Source of the DNA: Algoriphagus halophilus
GTDB lineage: Bacteria > Bacteroidota > Bacteroidia > Cytophagales > Cyclobacteriaceae
DNA: 64,000 nt
Assembly (NCBI RefSeq): GCF_900129785.1
Contig: NZ_FSRC01000001.1
Coordinates: forward strand, 2,294,001-2,358,000
Direction of reading: 5' to 3'
Under the pieces are notes generated by a model that was not told the DNA's origin, did no database searches, and was given only the letters and a program-made list of their open reading frames with translations. Within the stretch, counting starts at the first letter, position 1; every line of letters starts with the position of its first letter. Positions 28,638 through 38,218 of this stretch are shown piece after piece. The position numbers and the translations under genes were made by a program.

Positions 28638-29335
28638 AAAACAATAGATTTAAAAGGTTAAATAACAATACTATTTACTGTTACTATATTATTAGAAAAA
28701 TGACAAGATTAATTATGTAACAATCATCTGACGATTCAATATTAGGAAATAGATTTTGAAAGAAAAAATGTTGAAAAGCTCTTTTTCTAGGACGAAATAC
28801 GTTTTTTTGTTCTTCAAATACAGTTATATCCCAAATAAAATTTTAGTAAAATTTAAAAAATACCATTAAATAGGATGGAATTCCGGGTAAAATACAACAC
28901 AATTAAAATTAAATATTTATTTAGTAGATTATGCCAAATTTTAGTATTGAAGGAAACAATATATAAAAATAAAGTTACACTAAACTAGGTATAATTAAAT
29001 GAAAATAATTATATACACCTATAATACAATTTTTTAAGTAAAAATATAGGAAAATTTAGGAGTCTAAAAATGATCAATAAAGTTAAAAAAAATAATTTTT
29101 TTTTAAAGAAAACTATTTTTTCCATCAAAATGGAATCACAAAACCTAACAATATCAAATTTTGCAAAATAAAAATATTAGCATAATACAATGAAAATGGG
29201 AGAGATTTATGAAGGTGCACACAGCAGTTCCGCAATTGGTTGTTAAAAAAAACCATGATCAAAACAGAAAAGGAAAAATGAGGAAAGTGAGCCACCCTAT
29301 GTTTTTAATCCCTGGTAGTAAAGCAATATCCATTT
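28638..29335. other. A+T-rich intergenic region upstream of the EPS operon
   Basis: About 700 bp without a supportable gene. It should hold the promoter and leader of the minus-strand operon. I found no convincing Bacteroidota-type promoter (TTG, 17-23 nt, TAnnTTTG) on the minus strand by eye, and no riboswitch or hairpin of note. It contains many A and T runs. Confidence 0.6.
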
Positions 29336-29368
29336 AAAAAAAATCCTTCTCTTTAGGTAAGAGAAGGA
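29336..29368 (-). terminator. Rho-independent terminator of the 168-aa gene
   Basis: Read on the minus strand, a perfect 9-bp stem (TCCTTCTCT/AGAGAAGGA, 29344-29352 with 29360-29368) closes a 7-nt loop and is followed by eight T residues (29343-29336). It lies about 50 bp after the stop of the gene at 29419-29925. Confidence 0.85.
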
Positions 29369-29418
29369 CTTCAACTATCAACTCAATTTAGCAGTTAATA
29401 GCATAATATATATAGGAG

Positions 29419-29925
29419 TTAAAATATCGCTTTCAATTTAGGGCTATCATTTAAGACTATCTCCCAATACCAAGAAACAACACCTCCATGTTCAATAGTT
29501 ATAGATAAAGGAAAGCAAAACTTTAAGACTGGCATTTTATCTTCCATTACTAATTGAACGGTATGTATAATATAAGGTCTAGGTAAATTTGATAAATCCA
29601 AATTTTTCGCATCTTCAGACTTGGTCCACTCTAATATCTCTTCCACCAACTCATCTGGCCAAACCCAATTTTGAGGGATAGGACGATTGGTAAACATCCA
29701 GGTCCAAGAGTCAAAATTGAAAAGCCGATACACTCCTCCCATCTTATTCAAACGTTGTTGGAGGATACCATTATAAGTAGAACTATAACACATCTCAAAT
29801 CCTAAAATCTCCTTCTTTGCAGAAGAAATGATTTCAGAAAAAGTCAGAAACTGATCTCGCTTTTTTTGCAAAACGTAATAGATTATTTCCAGTGCTTCGG
29901 AAACCATTAATTCAGATTTGCTCAT
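29419..29925 (-). CDS. Uncharacterised 168-aa protein
   Basis: I do not recognise this protein. It has no signal peptide, membrane segment or Cys/His cluster, so it is probably cytoplasmic. The N-terminal half (ALEIIYYVLQKKRDQFLTFSE and QQRLNKMGGVYRL) has the helical rhythm of a winged-helix module, possibly HARE-HTH-like, but that is only a guess. The C-terminal half is beta-rich with many aromatic residues. ATG at 29925, own strong terminator at 29336-29368, and long A+T-rich gaps on both sides, so it is a monocistronic unit. It lies between the EPS operon and the Ig-repeat adhesin. Coding is supported by length, terminator and a normal residue composition. Confidence 0.7.
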   Translation of the reverse strand: MSKSELMVSEALEIIYYVLQKKRDQFLTFSEIISSAKKEILGFEMCYSSTYNGILQQRLNKMGGVYRLFNFDSWTWMFTNRPIPQNWVWPDELVEEILEWTKSEDAKNLDLSNLPRPYIIHTVQLVMEDKMPVLKFCFPLSITIEHGGVVSWYWEIVLNDSPKLKAIF

Positions 29926-31088
29926 AAAAAAACAATTTATAGTTTAGATAAAAATTTAAGTTCAATAAATAATTGAAAAATTTATATTTTTTAATTTGAA
30001 CTTACTCTTGTATAAACAAATTTAAACAAATAAACTATTAGATTCCTATTACTTACTACATTTTTTTAGATTTAAAATTCATTTTTATCACCTCAAATAA
30101 GATCATCATAATTCAGAACTATTTTTTTTGAAAATTAGTAAAATACAATTTTTTTAATTGGAATAATGATATATTTCAATCGATAAGAAATTAACTGATG
30201 AAAATCATATAATTTTTTAATTCCTAATTGCATAGTTCTTCTATTCAGCTTTTTTTTATAGAATTTTTCTTTTTCTAACTACACATTTAATCTTCATTTT
30301 ATTGATTTTCAGTTAATTATAAAATTTAAAATCTTAATTTTTAGAAATTTGATTTAGCTGAAAACCCAAGTTTTTTGAGCTTTCATTTCCGGGATATCTC
30401 AATTAAAAAAATAGCATTGAACTTGGACTAACAAATAATTTTGTGCTCAATTTCCAACCAAGAATCTTCTCTTTAATCAAATTGGATTTCCCTCGTTACC
30501 ACAGGCAGGTGGCTGAACTAAGACTCCGGGAAATGCTTGAATTACCAACAACTAATTTCCTCCCAAAGCATCCCAGTACAAGCGGCTCTTCCCCCTAATA
30601 ATCTTTATCCACACATCGAAAACCCTAGCATATTCAAACTCATTGGAGAAAGACCACTCTTGACGTCAATCTTATTTAAGTGCAGAGAAAGTAAAAAACA
30701 TTAAATACAGAATATAAACAACACTAAAAAGTTCAAAATATAGTATACAAATCACCTATAAATACAAAGTTAATTGAATTATATTTTTCAATAAGTCTTC
30801 CTTTAATTATTTTTTTTATCAATAAAATAAGAATGAATGAACATTTCAACCACTCAATAGTTATGCTAGAAATTGACCTTAAATGGTTTTTTACATTTAA
30901 GTAATTGTGACATGATTAAAAATAATGATGGTAAAAAAAATTAACTATAACTTATTTTCAATTTAGAAATTTTAATTATATTAAAAATTCTTTCTTTTTG
31001 AAAATTATAATTTTAGTAACCTATAATTATTTTTATATATGATTTTAGAAAATTGTATTTAATTAATTTTCACCTAACCTTTACTAGT
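29926..31088. other. Long A+T-rich intergenic region
   Basis: About 1160 bp between divergent genes, rich in A and T runs, with no supportable gene. A stretch at about 30470-30690 is noticeably richer in G and C than the rest. It contains an open frame of 63 codons (30407-30595) that has no plausible start. The region should contain the promoters for the 168-aa gene and for the adhesin, but none is clear by eye. Confidence 0.6.
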
Positions 31089-34000
31089 ATGAGCTTTTTC
31101 AACATTTTAACAAAAGTATTTTTAATACCCCCTAAAAATAAACATCTCTGCCAACTGATTAAGTTATTGATTTTTATTTTTATAGTTAACATCCCCAGTA
31201 TTTCATATGCAACGGATTATTATTTCTCCTCTAGCAAAGGAGATGATAGCAGAAGTATCACTGAGGCTCAAAACCCTGAAACCCCTTGGAAGACGATTGA
31301 TAAGCTCAATGCCATTTCCTCGGCTTTGAAAGGAGGAGACAGAGTCCTATTTGCTGCTGGGGAGGTTTTTTATGGGACGATCAATGTCGTTAGAGGTGGG
31401 GAGGTAGGAAATCCTATTGTTTACACCTCTTATGGCTTAGGCCCTGCTGCACAAATCACCTCCTTGGAAACAATTTCCGAATGGAGATCTTTGGGTGGAG
31501 GCTTGTACGAGGCTTCCCTTCCGAATTTACAGAGTTCAGTCATTCAAATCTTAGAAATTGACAATACACCTCAAGAAATAGGAAGAACTCCTAATTCTTT
31601 CAGCGAATCTCCTTTTTTTGAAATTCAAAATGTGCTGGGCACCAACTCCATTTCAGGAGAAGGAAGCTTTGGGGATTTAACCGGAGCTGAAGTGGTCATC
31701 AGGAAAAACAACTGGATCATTGATAGACATCCTATTTCTTCTTCCTCTGGAAATACCATCAATTTTGAATCCATCAATACTGCTTACACTGTGAAATCAG
31801 GGTATGGTTACTTTGTCCAAAATCATGTGAGTACCTTGGATTCATTTGGGGAATGGGCTTATAACCCCACTCTGAAGACTGTCACGGTATTTCTGGGTGC
31901 CAAAAAGCCTTCTACTTTTAAAATCAAGGTAGCGAATAAGGATAATTTGGTTACCAATAACAGATATATACAAAACATCACTTTCTCGAACCTTCATTTC
32001 AAAGGAAGTAACAAAAGCATTTTCTCTCTCAAAAACTCTGGCAATTTTAAGATAGAAGCGAGCATTATGGAATCTGCTGGTGACAATGCCGTATATGTGG
32101 AGGAAGTTCCTGATTTAACCTTGTCCAAGAACACGATTAAAAATAATTTGAACGGGGGCTTATTTGTATATTATGGTAGCCCAAGAGTTCAAGTAACTAA
32201 TAACCTCTTTGAAAACTCCATGCCTTACCAAGGCATGGGGAAAAGCAGTGATTTAACTGGTATTGCCCTTTACATTGCTTCGGACTCTGACAATTCTTTA
32301 ATAGAAAAAAACCAGATCATCAACACCAGTTACAATGGTATCCATTTTGGAGGCGATTACACCATCGTCAAAAACAATTTCATTGAGAGATTCTGTGTTT
32401 TTAAGCAAGATGGTGGTGGTATTTATACCAATGCCGATGGTCAAACGAACCGAAATAATACAGGAAGAGAAATAGTCGGTAACATCATCCTAAATGGACT
32501 TGGAAACATTGATGGAAATGAAGAAAAACTATTCCTGGCAAATGGCATCTATTTGGATGATATGGCGGCGGGTCTGAAAGTCTATAAAAACACCATCTCA
32601 AACATCAATGGAAACGGGATTTTTCTACACAATAATAACAATGTGGAAGTCTCTGACAACTTGTTTTACAAGATTCCAACCCAAATCCTCGCCTCCCATG
32701 ACCCAATCGGCACCCCTATCCGAGATATCATCGTCAAAGAGAACCAGCTTTCCAGAATTTATGACAATGAACTGGTCATGGATTTCAATTCCATAGATTA
32801 TGATGTGGCCCAATTTGGTCAAGTAGACAACAATTACTTTTTGGACCCTTACCATACTAATTTCTTCTTCTATTCTAGAGAACCTTCAGACGGTCAAATT
32901 GGACAAACTAGAAATTTAAAAAATTGGGGAGATGCATTTGGATACGATTTAAATTCAAAGCAGCCCAGATTCAACTTGGACCGATATGAAATCCTAACTC
33001 AAGATCCTATTAAATCCAGCACCTTTGACGCTAATATTGATTTTGTGGCCGGAACCTATGGTGGGACCGGACAATGGATTCCCGATGGAATTGAGGGGGG
33101 CTCCCTCTCCTTACAACCTAATCCCGGAGGTGATGTACTTTCTTATCTGCAGATTGGGCCAGTAGAAGTCGGAGATCAGATTCTGATTGAATTTGATTCT
33201 AAAAGTGTGGAGGAAAATAAAGAGGTCATTTTATTTTTAGAAAAAACATTTGACCAAGATCAGGTAGGGAGCCTCAGGTTTTTTGCTACCACCACTGAAT
33301 CAGAAAGGATTCAAATCGGTTTTATTGCTGAGGTGGCAACCCCTAACGAAAGTATCGTCATCAAAATCCCTGACCCTTCTGAACCCGTGATTTTTGATAA
33401 CATTGAAATTTCTAAAGTCACAACAAGGGAATTGAACATTTTAGAATATGTGTATTTCAATTACAATAATTCTGATGAAGAAGTGACTTACCCTCTTTCA
33501 GGAATTTATAGAAATGCAAAAAATGAATTCTTCTTTCAAAAGGTAACCATACCACCTTATGAATCGGTACTTTTAGTGAGATTGGAATTAGATCTACCCG
33601 ATCTCCCGGAATCCTCCATAGAAATTTCCATCACCGATCCGGCTCCAAACACCGTATTCTATAATGGTGATAATATTGATATCAAAACTCAAATAACGGA
33701 CCCAAACGGAACACTGAGTAAGGTATATTTCTATCAAGGAGATAGTTTGTTAACTAGAATATACCAGCCTCCCTTTCAATATACCTGGCCTGATCCTGCG
33801 CCAGGACCATATAATTTAAAAGCAGTTGCCTATGATATCCTGGGCAGAACTTCTGAATCAGAAATTGTTCCCGTTTCCGTATTAGAAGAAACACTTCAAA
33901 ACCAACCTCCCACCGTAGAAATTATTACTCCTTCCAATAACCAATCCATCGATTTAGGACAAGATGTTTTAATCAGTACTTTTCCCCAAGATGCTGATGG

Positions 34001-37000
34001 TACGGTAGATCGAGTAGAGATTTACGAAGGAAATAATCTTTTAGGAACTATAAACTCATCTCCCTATGAAATCACCTGGACTCCCTCAAGTATAAACAGC
34101 TATACCCTCTATGCCAAAGCCTTTGACACCGAAGGGGCAGAAGGCCAGTCTGGAAATATCACAGTAAATATTACAGAGCCTCCCAGTGCCAACCTTCCTC
34201 CCACAGTCGAAATTACTGACCCCCTGGAAGATCAGTTTAAAATCTTCGGACAGGATATCCTGATCCAAACCAATCCATTTGATCCTGAGAATAAAATTCA
34301 ACGAGTTGATTTTTATTCAGGAACAGATCTTATTGGCACCTCAGAATCGGCCCCATTCAGCTTCAACTGGACGAATGCCGAAGCGAAAGATCATGCTTTA
34401 AAATCTATCATTTATGATGAACAGGGAGCCAACTCAGAATCGAGTGTAGTCAATATCCATGTGATCGATACTTCATTGGTAGATTTCCCTCCGATAGTCG
34501 AATTGGTTCAGCCAATTAAAGAAACAATCTTAAATTCCGGTGCTTTGATTGAAATTGCGGCCGAAATCCAAGATCCACAAAATAATCTTGACCGTGTTGA
34601 AATCTATAGCAATGGCAATCTCATTGGGACCATTTTTGCGAATCCTTTTGAATTGGACTGGACTGCAGATGTCCAACCAGGCACTTATTTACTTTATGCC
34701 ATCGCGTATGATACTAACGGAGGAAGTAATCAGTCAAAATCTGTAATCGTCCATATCATCCCTCCTAGTGAAGAGAATCTACCTCCTACCATCACCATCA
34801 GCCAACCTATTACGGGTGATGATTACCACTATGCACAAAAGATATTGGTGAAAACCAATCCATATGATCCGGAAAATGATCTTAAAAAAGTTGATATCTA
34901 CATTGACGGTGAGTTAGTTGATGTAATAGGTGCTGAGCCATACAATTATGAATGGACTAAAATCCCTATCGGAACGCATGAATTGTATGCGGTAGCCACA
35001 GACAATGATGGACAGTCTACTTCTTCAGAGCTTGTGGAAATAACGGTATCCAACTATGCTCCATCGATCAGCATTGAAAATCCTTTGGATGGACAGACGT
35101 TTACCAAAGGGGAAGATGTATTGATCCAGACCAATCCAATAGATCCTGAAAATGAAATTGAGCATGTAGAGTTCTTCTACAATGAACAGATCTTTGGAAT
35201 CGCCTTTGAAGCACCTTATGAGCTCAACTGGGAAAGTCCTCCTCCAGGTACCTACACCCTTAAAACGAAGGTATTTGATGTTTATGGATTAACTGCTGAA
35301 TCCAGCAGACCGGTCATCACTGTTCTGGATAACCAACCACCTAGCATTACGATAGAGGAACCGGTAGACGGTCAGAAGTTCAGCTTAGGTGAAGATATAC
35401 TTATCAAAACCAATCCAATTGATCCGGAAGGAGATATTGACCATGTAGAATTCTTCTACAATGAACAAATCTTTGCCATTGTGACAGAAGCCCCTTATGA
35501 ATACAATTGGGTAAGTCCTCCTGCAGGCACGTATACCTTAAAGACCAAAGTCTTTGATGGAGAAGGTTTGACTGCAGAGTCCAGCAGACCGGTTATTACC
35601 GTTCAGAATAATCAACCACCTACCATAACTATCGAAGAACCCGTAGACGGCCAAATATTCAGTCTAGGAGAGAATATTCTAATCCGAACCAACCCAATTG
35701 ATCCGGAAGGAGATATTGATCATGTAGAATTCTTCTATAATGAGCAGATATTTGCCATTGTTACAGAAGCTCCGTATGAGTATAATTGGGTTAGTCCACC
35801 AGCTGGAACTTATACCTTAAAGGCCAAAGTCTTTGATGGTGGAGGCTTGACAGCTGAGTCCAGTAGGCCAACCATTGTCGTAAACCAGCCACCAATAATC
35901 TCCTTCATTTCTCCAAATGAAGGTCAAAAGTTCTTCTACAACGAAAGCATATTATTTAAGCTAGCGGCTTCAGATCCTGAAAATGGATTGCAAAAAGTAG
36001 AGCTTTATTCAGATGGCGAATTAATTGCCGTCATTGTTGAACGATCTCTTGAATTTAATTGGACAGATGCTACTCCTGGTTTTCATAGAATTGAGGCAGT
36101 TGTATATGATCAAGAAGGTTTAACATCGAAATCTGAAATCAATATTCAAGTATTAGAAAATCAACCTCCTTCTATCACGATTGAAGAACCTTTGGATGGA
36201 CAGACCTTTAATTTGGGAGAGGATATCCTGATCAGAACCAATCCGATAGATCCGGAAGGTGAAATTGATCATGTAGAGTTCTTCTATAATGAGCAGATCT
36301 TTGCCATCGTTACAGAAGCTCCGTATGAGTTCAATTGGGAAAGTCCTCCAGCAGGTACCTACACCTTGAAAACCAAAGTGTTCGACGGTGGTGGATTGAC
36401 CGCTGAGTCCACTAGACCTGTAGTCACTGTTTTGGATAATCAGCCTCCTACCATTACCATCGAGGAACCTGTAGACGGACAAACCTTTAACTTGGGTGAG
36501 GACATCCTAATCAGAACCAATCCAGTGGATCCAGAAGGTGATATTGACCATGTAGAGTTCTTCTATAATGAGCAGATCTTTGCCATCGTCACAGAAGCTC
36601 CGTATGAGTTCAATTGGGAAAGTCCTCCAGCAGGCACCTACACCTTGAAAACCAAAGTGTTCGACGGTGGTGGATTGACCGCTGAGTCCACTAGACCTGT
36701 AGTCACTGTTTTGGATAATCAGCCTCCTACCATTACCATCGAGGAACCTGTAGACGGACAAACCTTTAACTTGGGTGAGGACATCCTAATCAGAACCAAT
36801 CCAGTGGATCCAGAAGGTGATATTGACCATGTAGAGTTCTTCTATAATGAGCAGATCTTTGCCATTGTCACAGAAGCTCCGTATGAGTTCAATTGGGAAA
36901 GTCCTCCAGCAGGCACCTACACCTTGAAAACCAAAGTGTTCGACGGTGGTGGATTGACCGCTGAGTCCACTAGACCTACGGTGACAGTCATTAATAATTT

Positions 37001-37619
37001 GCCACCAAGCATTTCTATTATTTCTCCTACGGATGGTCAGGTCTTCAAAGAAGGAGATAATGTGCTGATTCAAACTAACCCAATAGATCCTGAAGGTGAT
37101 ATTGACCATGTTGAATTCTTCTATAACGAACAGATCTTCGCGATCGCCTTCGAACCACCATATGAGTTCAACTGGATCAGTCCTCCTCCGGGAACCTATA
37201 CCTTGAAAACAAAAGTGTTTGATGGTGGAGGGTTGACGGCAGAATCTTCAAGACCAGTCATTACGGTAACTCCAAAAAACAATGGAAACAATGGAAATGG
37301 AGGAAAAAGATTAGGCAACCAAAGCACAGATAGTGATAGTCCATTCGAAATAAATTCATCGGATATAGCGCAAAAAACTGTTGCACTTCCTAATCCTGCC
37401 ATCAATGAAGTAAGAATCAGGTACGAGAATAGGTTCTTACCTCTAAATGCAATAATCAGGGTGTTTGATATGAATGGAAAGGAAATCAAAGCCAAAATAA
37501 GAGATCAAAGTGACTACCAGGTTACTTTGGATATTTCCTCCTTAGCCCCTGGAAATTATGTGATCGTACTTCATCATAGCAACGGAATAATAGAGTCTAA
37601 GAAAATCATCAAACTATAA
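31089..37619 (+). CDS. Giant T9SS-exported protein: beta-helix, 13 Ig-like repeats, sorting domain
   Basis: 2176 aa from the ATG at 31089, preferred over an in-frame TTG at 31053 because it puts a normal signal peptide at the N-terminus (hydrophobic LIKLLIFIFIVNIPSISYA). Residues about 30-620 resemble right-handed parallel beta-helix proteins, with repeated N-x-I and nxf segments and TPWKTIDKLNAI near the start as in polysaccharide-lyase-like proteins. About 640-840 looks like a carbohydrate-binding/galactose-binding-like domain. From about 842 there are 13 Ig-like repeats of 91-98 residues, many with FFYNEQIF and GLTAES. The last 80 residues (ALPNPAINEV to SKKIIKL) are a type A T9SS sorting domain. 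A glycan-binding or glycan-cleaving adhesin is likely; no catalytic residues could be assigned. Confidence 0.9.
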   Translation: MSFFNILTKVFLIPPKNKHLCQLIKLLIFIFIVNIPSISYATDYYFSSSKGDDSRSITEAQNPETPWKTIDKLNAISSALKGGDRVLFAAGEVFYGTINVVRGGEVGNPIVYTSYGLGPAAQITSLETISEWRSLGGGLYEASLPNLQSSVIQILEIDNTPQEIGRTPNSFSESPFFEIQNVLGTNSISGEGSFGDLTGAEVVIRKNNWIIDRHPISSSSGNTINFESINTAYTVKSGYGYFVQNHVSTLDSFGEWAYNPTLKTVTVFLGAKKPSTFKIKVANKDNLVTNNRYIQNITFSNLHFKGSNKSIFSLKNSGNFKIEASIMESAGDNAVYVEEVPDLTLSKNTIKNNLNGGLFVYYGSPRVQVTNNLFENSMPYQGMGKSSDLTGIALYIASDSDNSLIEKNQIINTSYNGIHFGGDYTIVKNNFIERFCVFKQDGGGIYTNADGQTNRNNTGREIVGNIILNGLGNIDGNEEKLFLANGIYLDDMAAGLKVYKNTISNINGNGIFLHNNNNVEVSDNLFYKIPTQILASHDPIGTPIRDIIVKENQLSRIYDNELVMDFNSIDYDVAQFGQVDNNYFLDPYHTNFFFYSREPSDGQIGQTRNLKNWGDAFGYDLNSKQPRFNLDRYEILTQDPIKSSTFDANIDFVAGTYGGTGQWIPDGIEGGSLSLQPNPGGDVLSYLQIGPVEVGDQILIEFDSKSVEENKEVILFLEKTFDQDQVGSLRFFATTTESERIQIGFIAEVATPNESIVIKIPDPSEPVIFDNIEISKVTTRELNILEYVYFNYNNSDEEVTYPLSGIYRNAKNEFFFQKVTIPPYESVLLVRLELDLPDLPESSIEISITDPAPNTVFYNGDNIDIKTQITDPNGTLSKVYFYQGDSLLTRIYQPPFQYTWPDPAPGPYNLKAVAYDILGRTSESEIVPVSVLEETLQNQPPTVEIITPSNNQSIDLGQDVLISTFPQDADGTVDRVEIYEGNNLLGTINSSPYEITWTPSSINSYTLYAKAFDTEGAEGQSGNITVNITEPPSANLPPTVEITDPLEDQFKIFGQDILIQTNPFDPENKIQRVDFYSGTDLIGTSESAPFSFNWTNAEAKDHALKSIIYDEQGANSESSVVNIHVIDTSLVDFPPIVELVQPIKETILNSGALIEIAAEIQDPQNNLDRVEIYSNGNLIGTIFANPFELDWTADVQPGTYLLYAIAYDTNGGSNQSKSVIVHIIPPSEENLPPTITISQPITGDDYHYAQKILVKTNPYDPENDLKKVDIYIDGELVDVIGAEPYNYEWTKIPIGTHELYAVATDNDGQSTSSELVEITVSNYAPSISIENPLDGQTFTKGEDVLIQTNPIDPENEIEHVEFFYNEQIFGIAFEAPYELNWESPPPGTYTLKTKVFDVYGLTAESSRPVITVLDNQPPSITIEEPVDGQKFSLGEDILIKTNPIDPEGDIDHVEFFYNEQIFAIVTEAPYEYNWVSPPAGTYTLKTKVFDGEGLTAESSRPVITVQNNQPPTITIEEPVDGQIFSLGENILIRTNPIDPEGDIDHVEFFYNEQIFAIVTEAPYEYNWVSPPAGTYTLKAKVFDGGGLTAESSRPTIVVNQPPIISFISPNEGQKFFYNESILFKLAASDPENGLQKVELYSDGELIAVIVERSLEFNWTDATPGFHRIEAVVYDQEGLTSKSEINIQVLENQPPSITIEEPLDGQTFNLGEDILIRTNPIDPEGEIDHVEFFYNEQIFAIVTEAPYEFNWESPPAGTYTLKTKVFDGGGLTAESTRPVVTVLDNQPPTITIEEPVDGQTFNLGEDILIRTNPVDPEGDIDHVEFFYNEQIFAIVTEAPYEFNWESPPAGTYTLKTKVFDGGGLTAESTRPVVTVLDNQPPTITIEEPVDGQTFNLGEDILIRTNPVDPEGDIDHVEFFYNEQIFAIVTEAPYEFNWESPPAGTYTLKTKVFDGGGLTAESTRPTVTVINNLPPSISIISPTDGQVFKEGDNVLIQTNPIDPEGDIDHVEFFYNEQIFAIAFEPPYEFNWISPPPGTYTLKTKVFDGGGLTAESSRPVITVTPKNNGNNGNGGKRLGNQSTDSDSPFEINSSDIAQKTVALPNPAINEVRIRYENRFLPLNAIIRVFDMNGKEIKAKIRDQSDYQVTLDISSLAPGNYVIVLHHSNGIIESKKIIKL
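36159..36995 (+). repeat. Three 279-bp tandem repeats coding Ig modules 10-12
   Basis: Units are 36159-36437, 36438-36716 and 36717-36995, each 93 codons. Units 2 and 3 are almost identical except near their 3' ends. Unit 1 matches them closely from about 36273 onward but has diverged in its first third. Flanking modules 6-8 and 13 are the same family but more diverged in DNA, and module 9 is a different type. Confidence 0.95.
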
Positions 37620-37659
37620 CTAAGATGGATTGACTAAATCATCTAATTCTTAAAATGAA

Positions 37660-37691
37660 ACAAGCCGGAGAAGGATTCCTTTTCCGGCTTT
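37660..37691 (+). terminator. Terminator hairpin after the adhesin gene
   Basis: A GC-rich stem with arms AAGCCGGAGAAGG (37662-37674) and CCTTTTCCGGCTT (37678-37690), one G-T pair, and a 3-nt loop. It lies about 40 bp after the adhesin stop and is followed by a modestly T-rich stretch. Confidence 0.75.
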
Positions 37692-38218
37692 GTTATGAAT
37701 TAATTTTATTCCCAGGAATTGACTTACCAGTTCATTTATCTATTCAAAAATTATTCAACTGATCCTAAAACGGAAAGAGGAAGAAGTGATAGGCTTTAAA
37801 GTGAAATCAGATCTTTACTTGTCGACTTACGATCAATCCATTTCCTGCTAACAAAAACCGGCTGAAATAAGTGGTCTTTTTCAAATCAATTAAACAGGAA
37901 AAACTTCAAAAGGCAGGTCTTGGTGCTATGTATTGATTTCTTTGAAATAAAATCTTGAAAACTTAAACGGCTACCAGGAAATTTCTCAGAGACTTACCCA
38001 ATCATGTGACTAATGTAATACAAACGCAAAAGCCCAGGCTGAAGAATGGAGAGGTACTCTTGAAAATCATGATGAGCGAGAGAGAAAGAGAGAAAGAGAG
38101 AGAGAGAGAGGGAGAGAGGGAGAGAAAAGAAACTAAAAATTTAAAGTCAAAAAATTCAACCCAAAAACTAAAAAATAAATATTAAAAAAAATCAAATTTA
38201 TAATCCCTTATGTCCTGA
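37692..38218. other. Intergenic region between adhesin and ECF sigma gene
   Basis: About 530 bp with convergent genes on both sides. No supportable gene was seen. The only notable element is the purine tract at 38078-38132. Confidence 0.6.
38078..38132. repeat. 55-nt pure purine (GA-rich) microsatellite
   Basis: An unbroken run of G and A built mostly from GA and GAAA/GGGA units. It lies 87-141 bp beyond the 3' end of the ECF sigma gene. Simple repeats of this kind are slippage-prone; no function is evident. Confidence 0.9.

Noticed and set aside
28815..28834. Promoter-like TGTATTTG on the minus strand upstream of manC
   Set aside because: One mismatch in the -7 element and no TTG at a proper distance.
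30407..30595. 63-codon open frame with coding-like residues
   Set aside because: It has no ATG, GTG or TTG near its 5' end that would give a convincing protein, and I recognise no family; listed only as a composition island.
36153..37495. Overlapping open frames on the minus strand inside the adhesin repeats
   Set aside because: They repeat in step with the 279-bp units and are shadows of the plus-strand repeat coding.
38078..38132. CRISPR-like or tandem array
   Set aside because: It is a simple purine microsatellite with no spacer structure; no CRISPR array is seen anywhere in the window.
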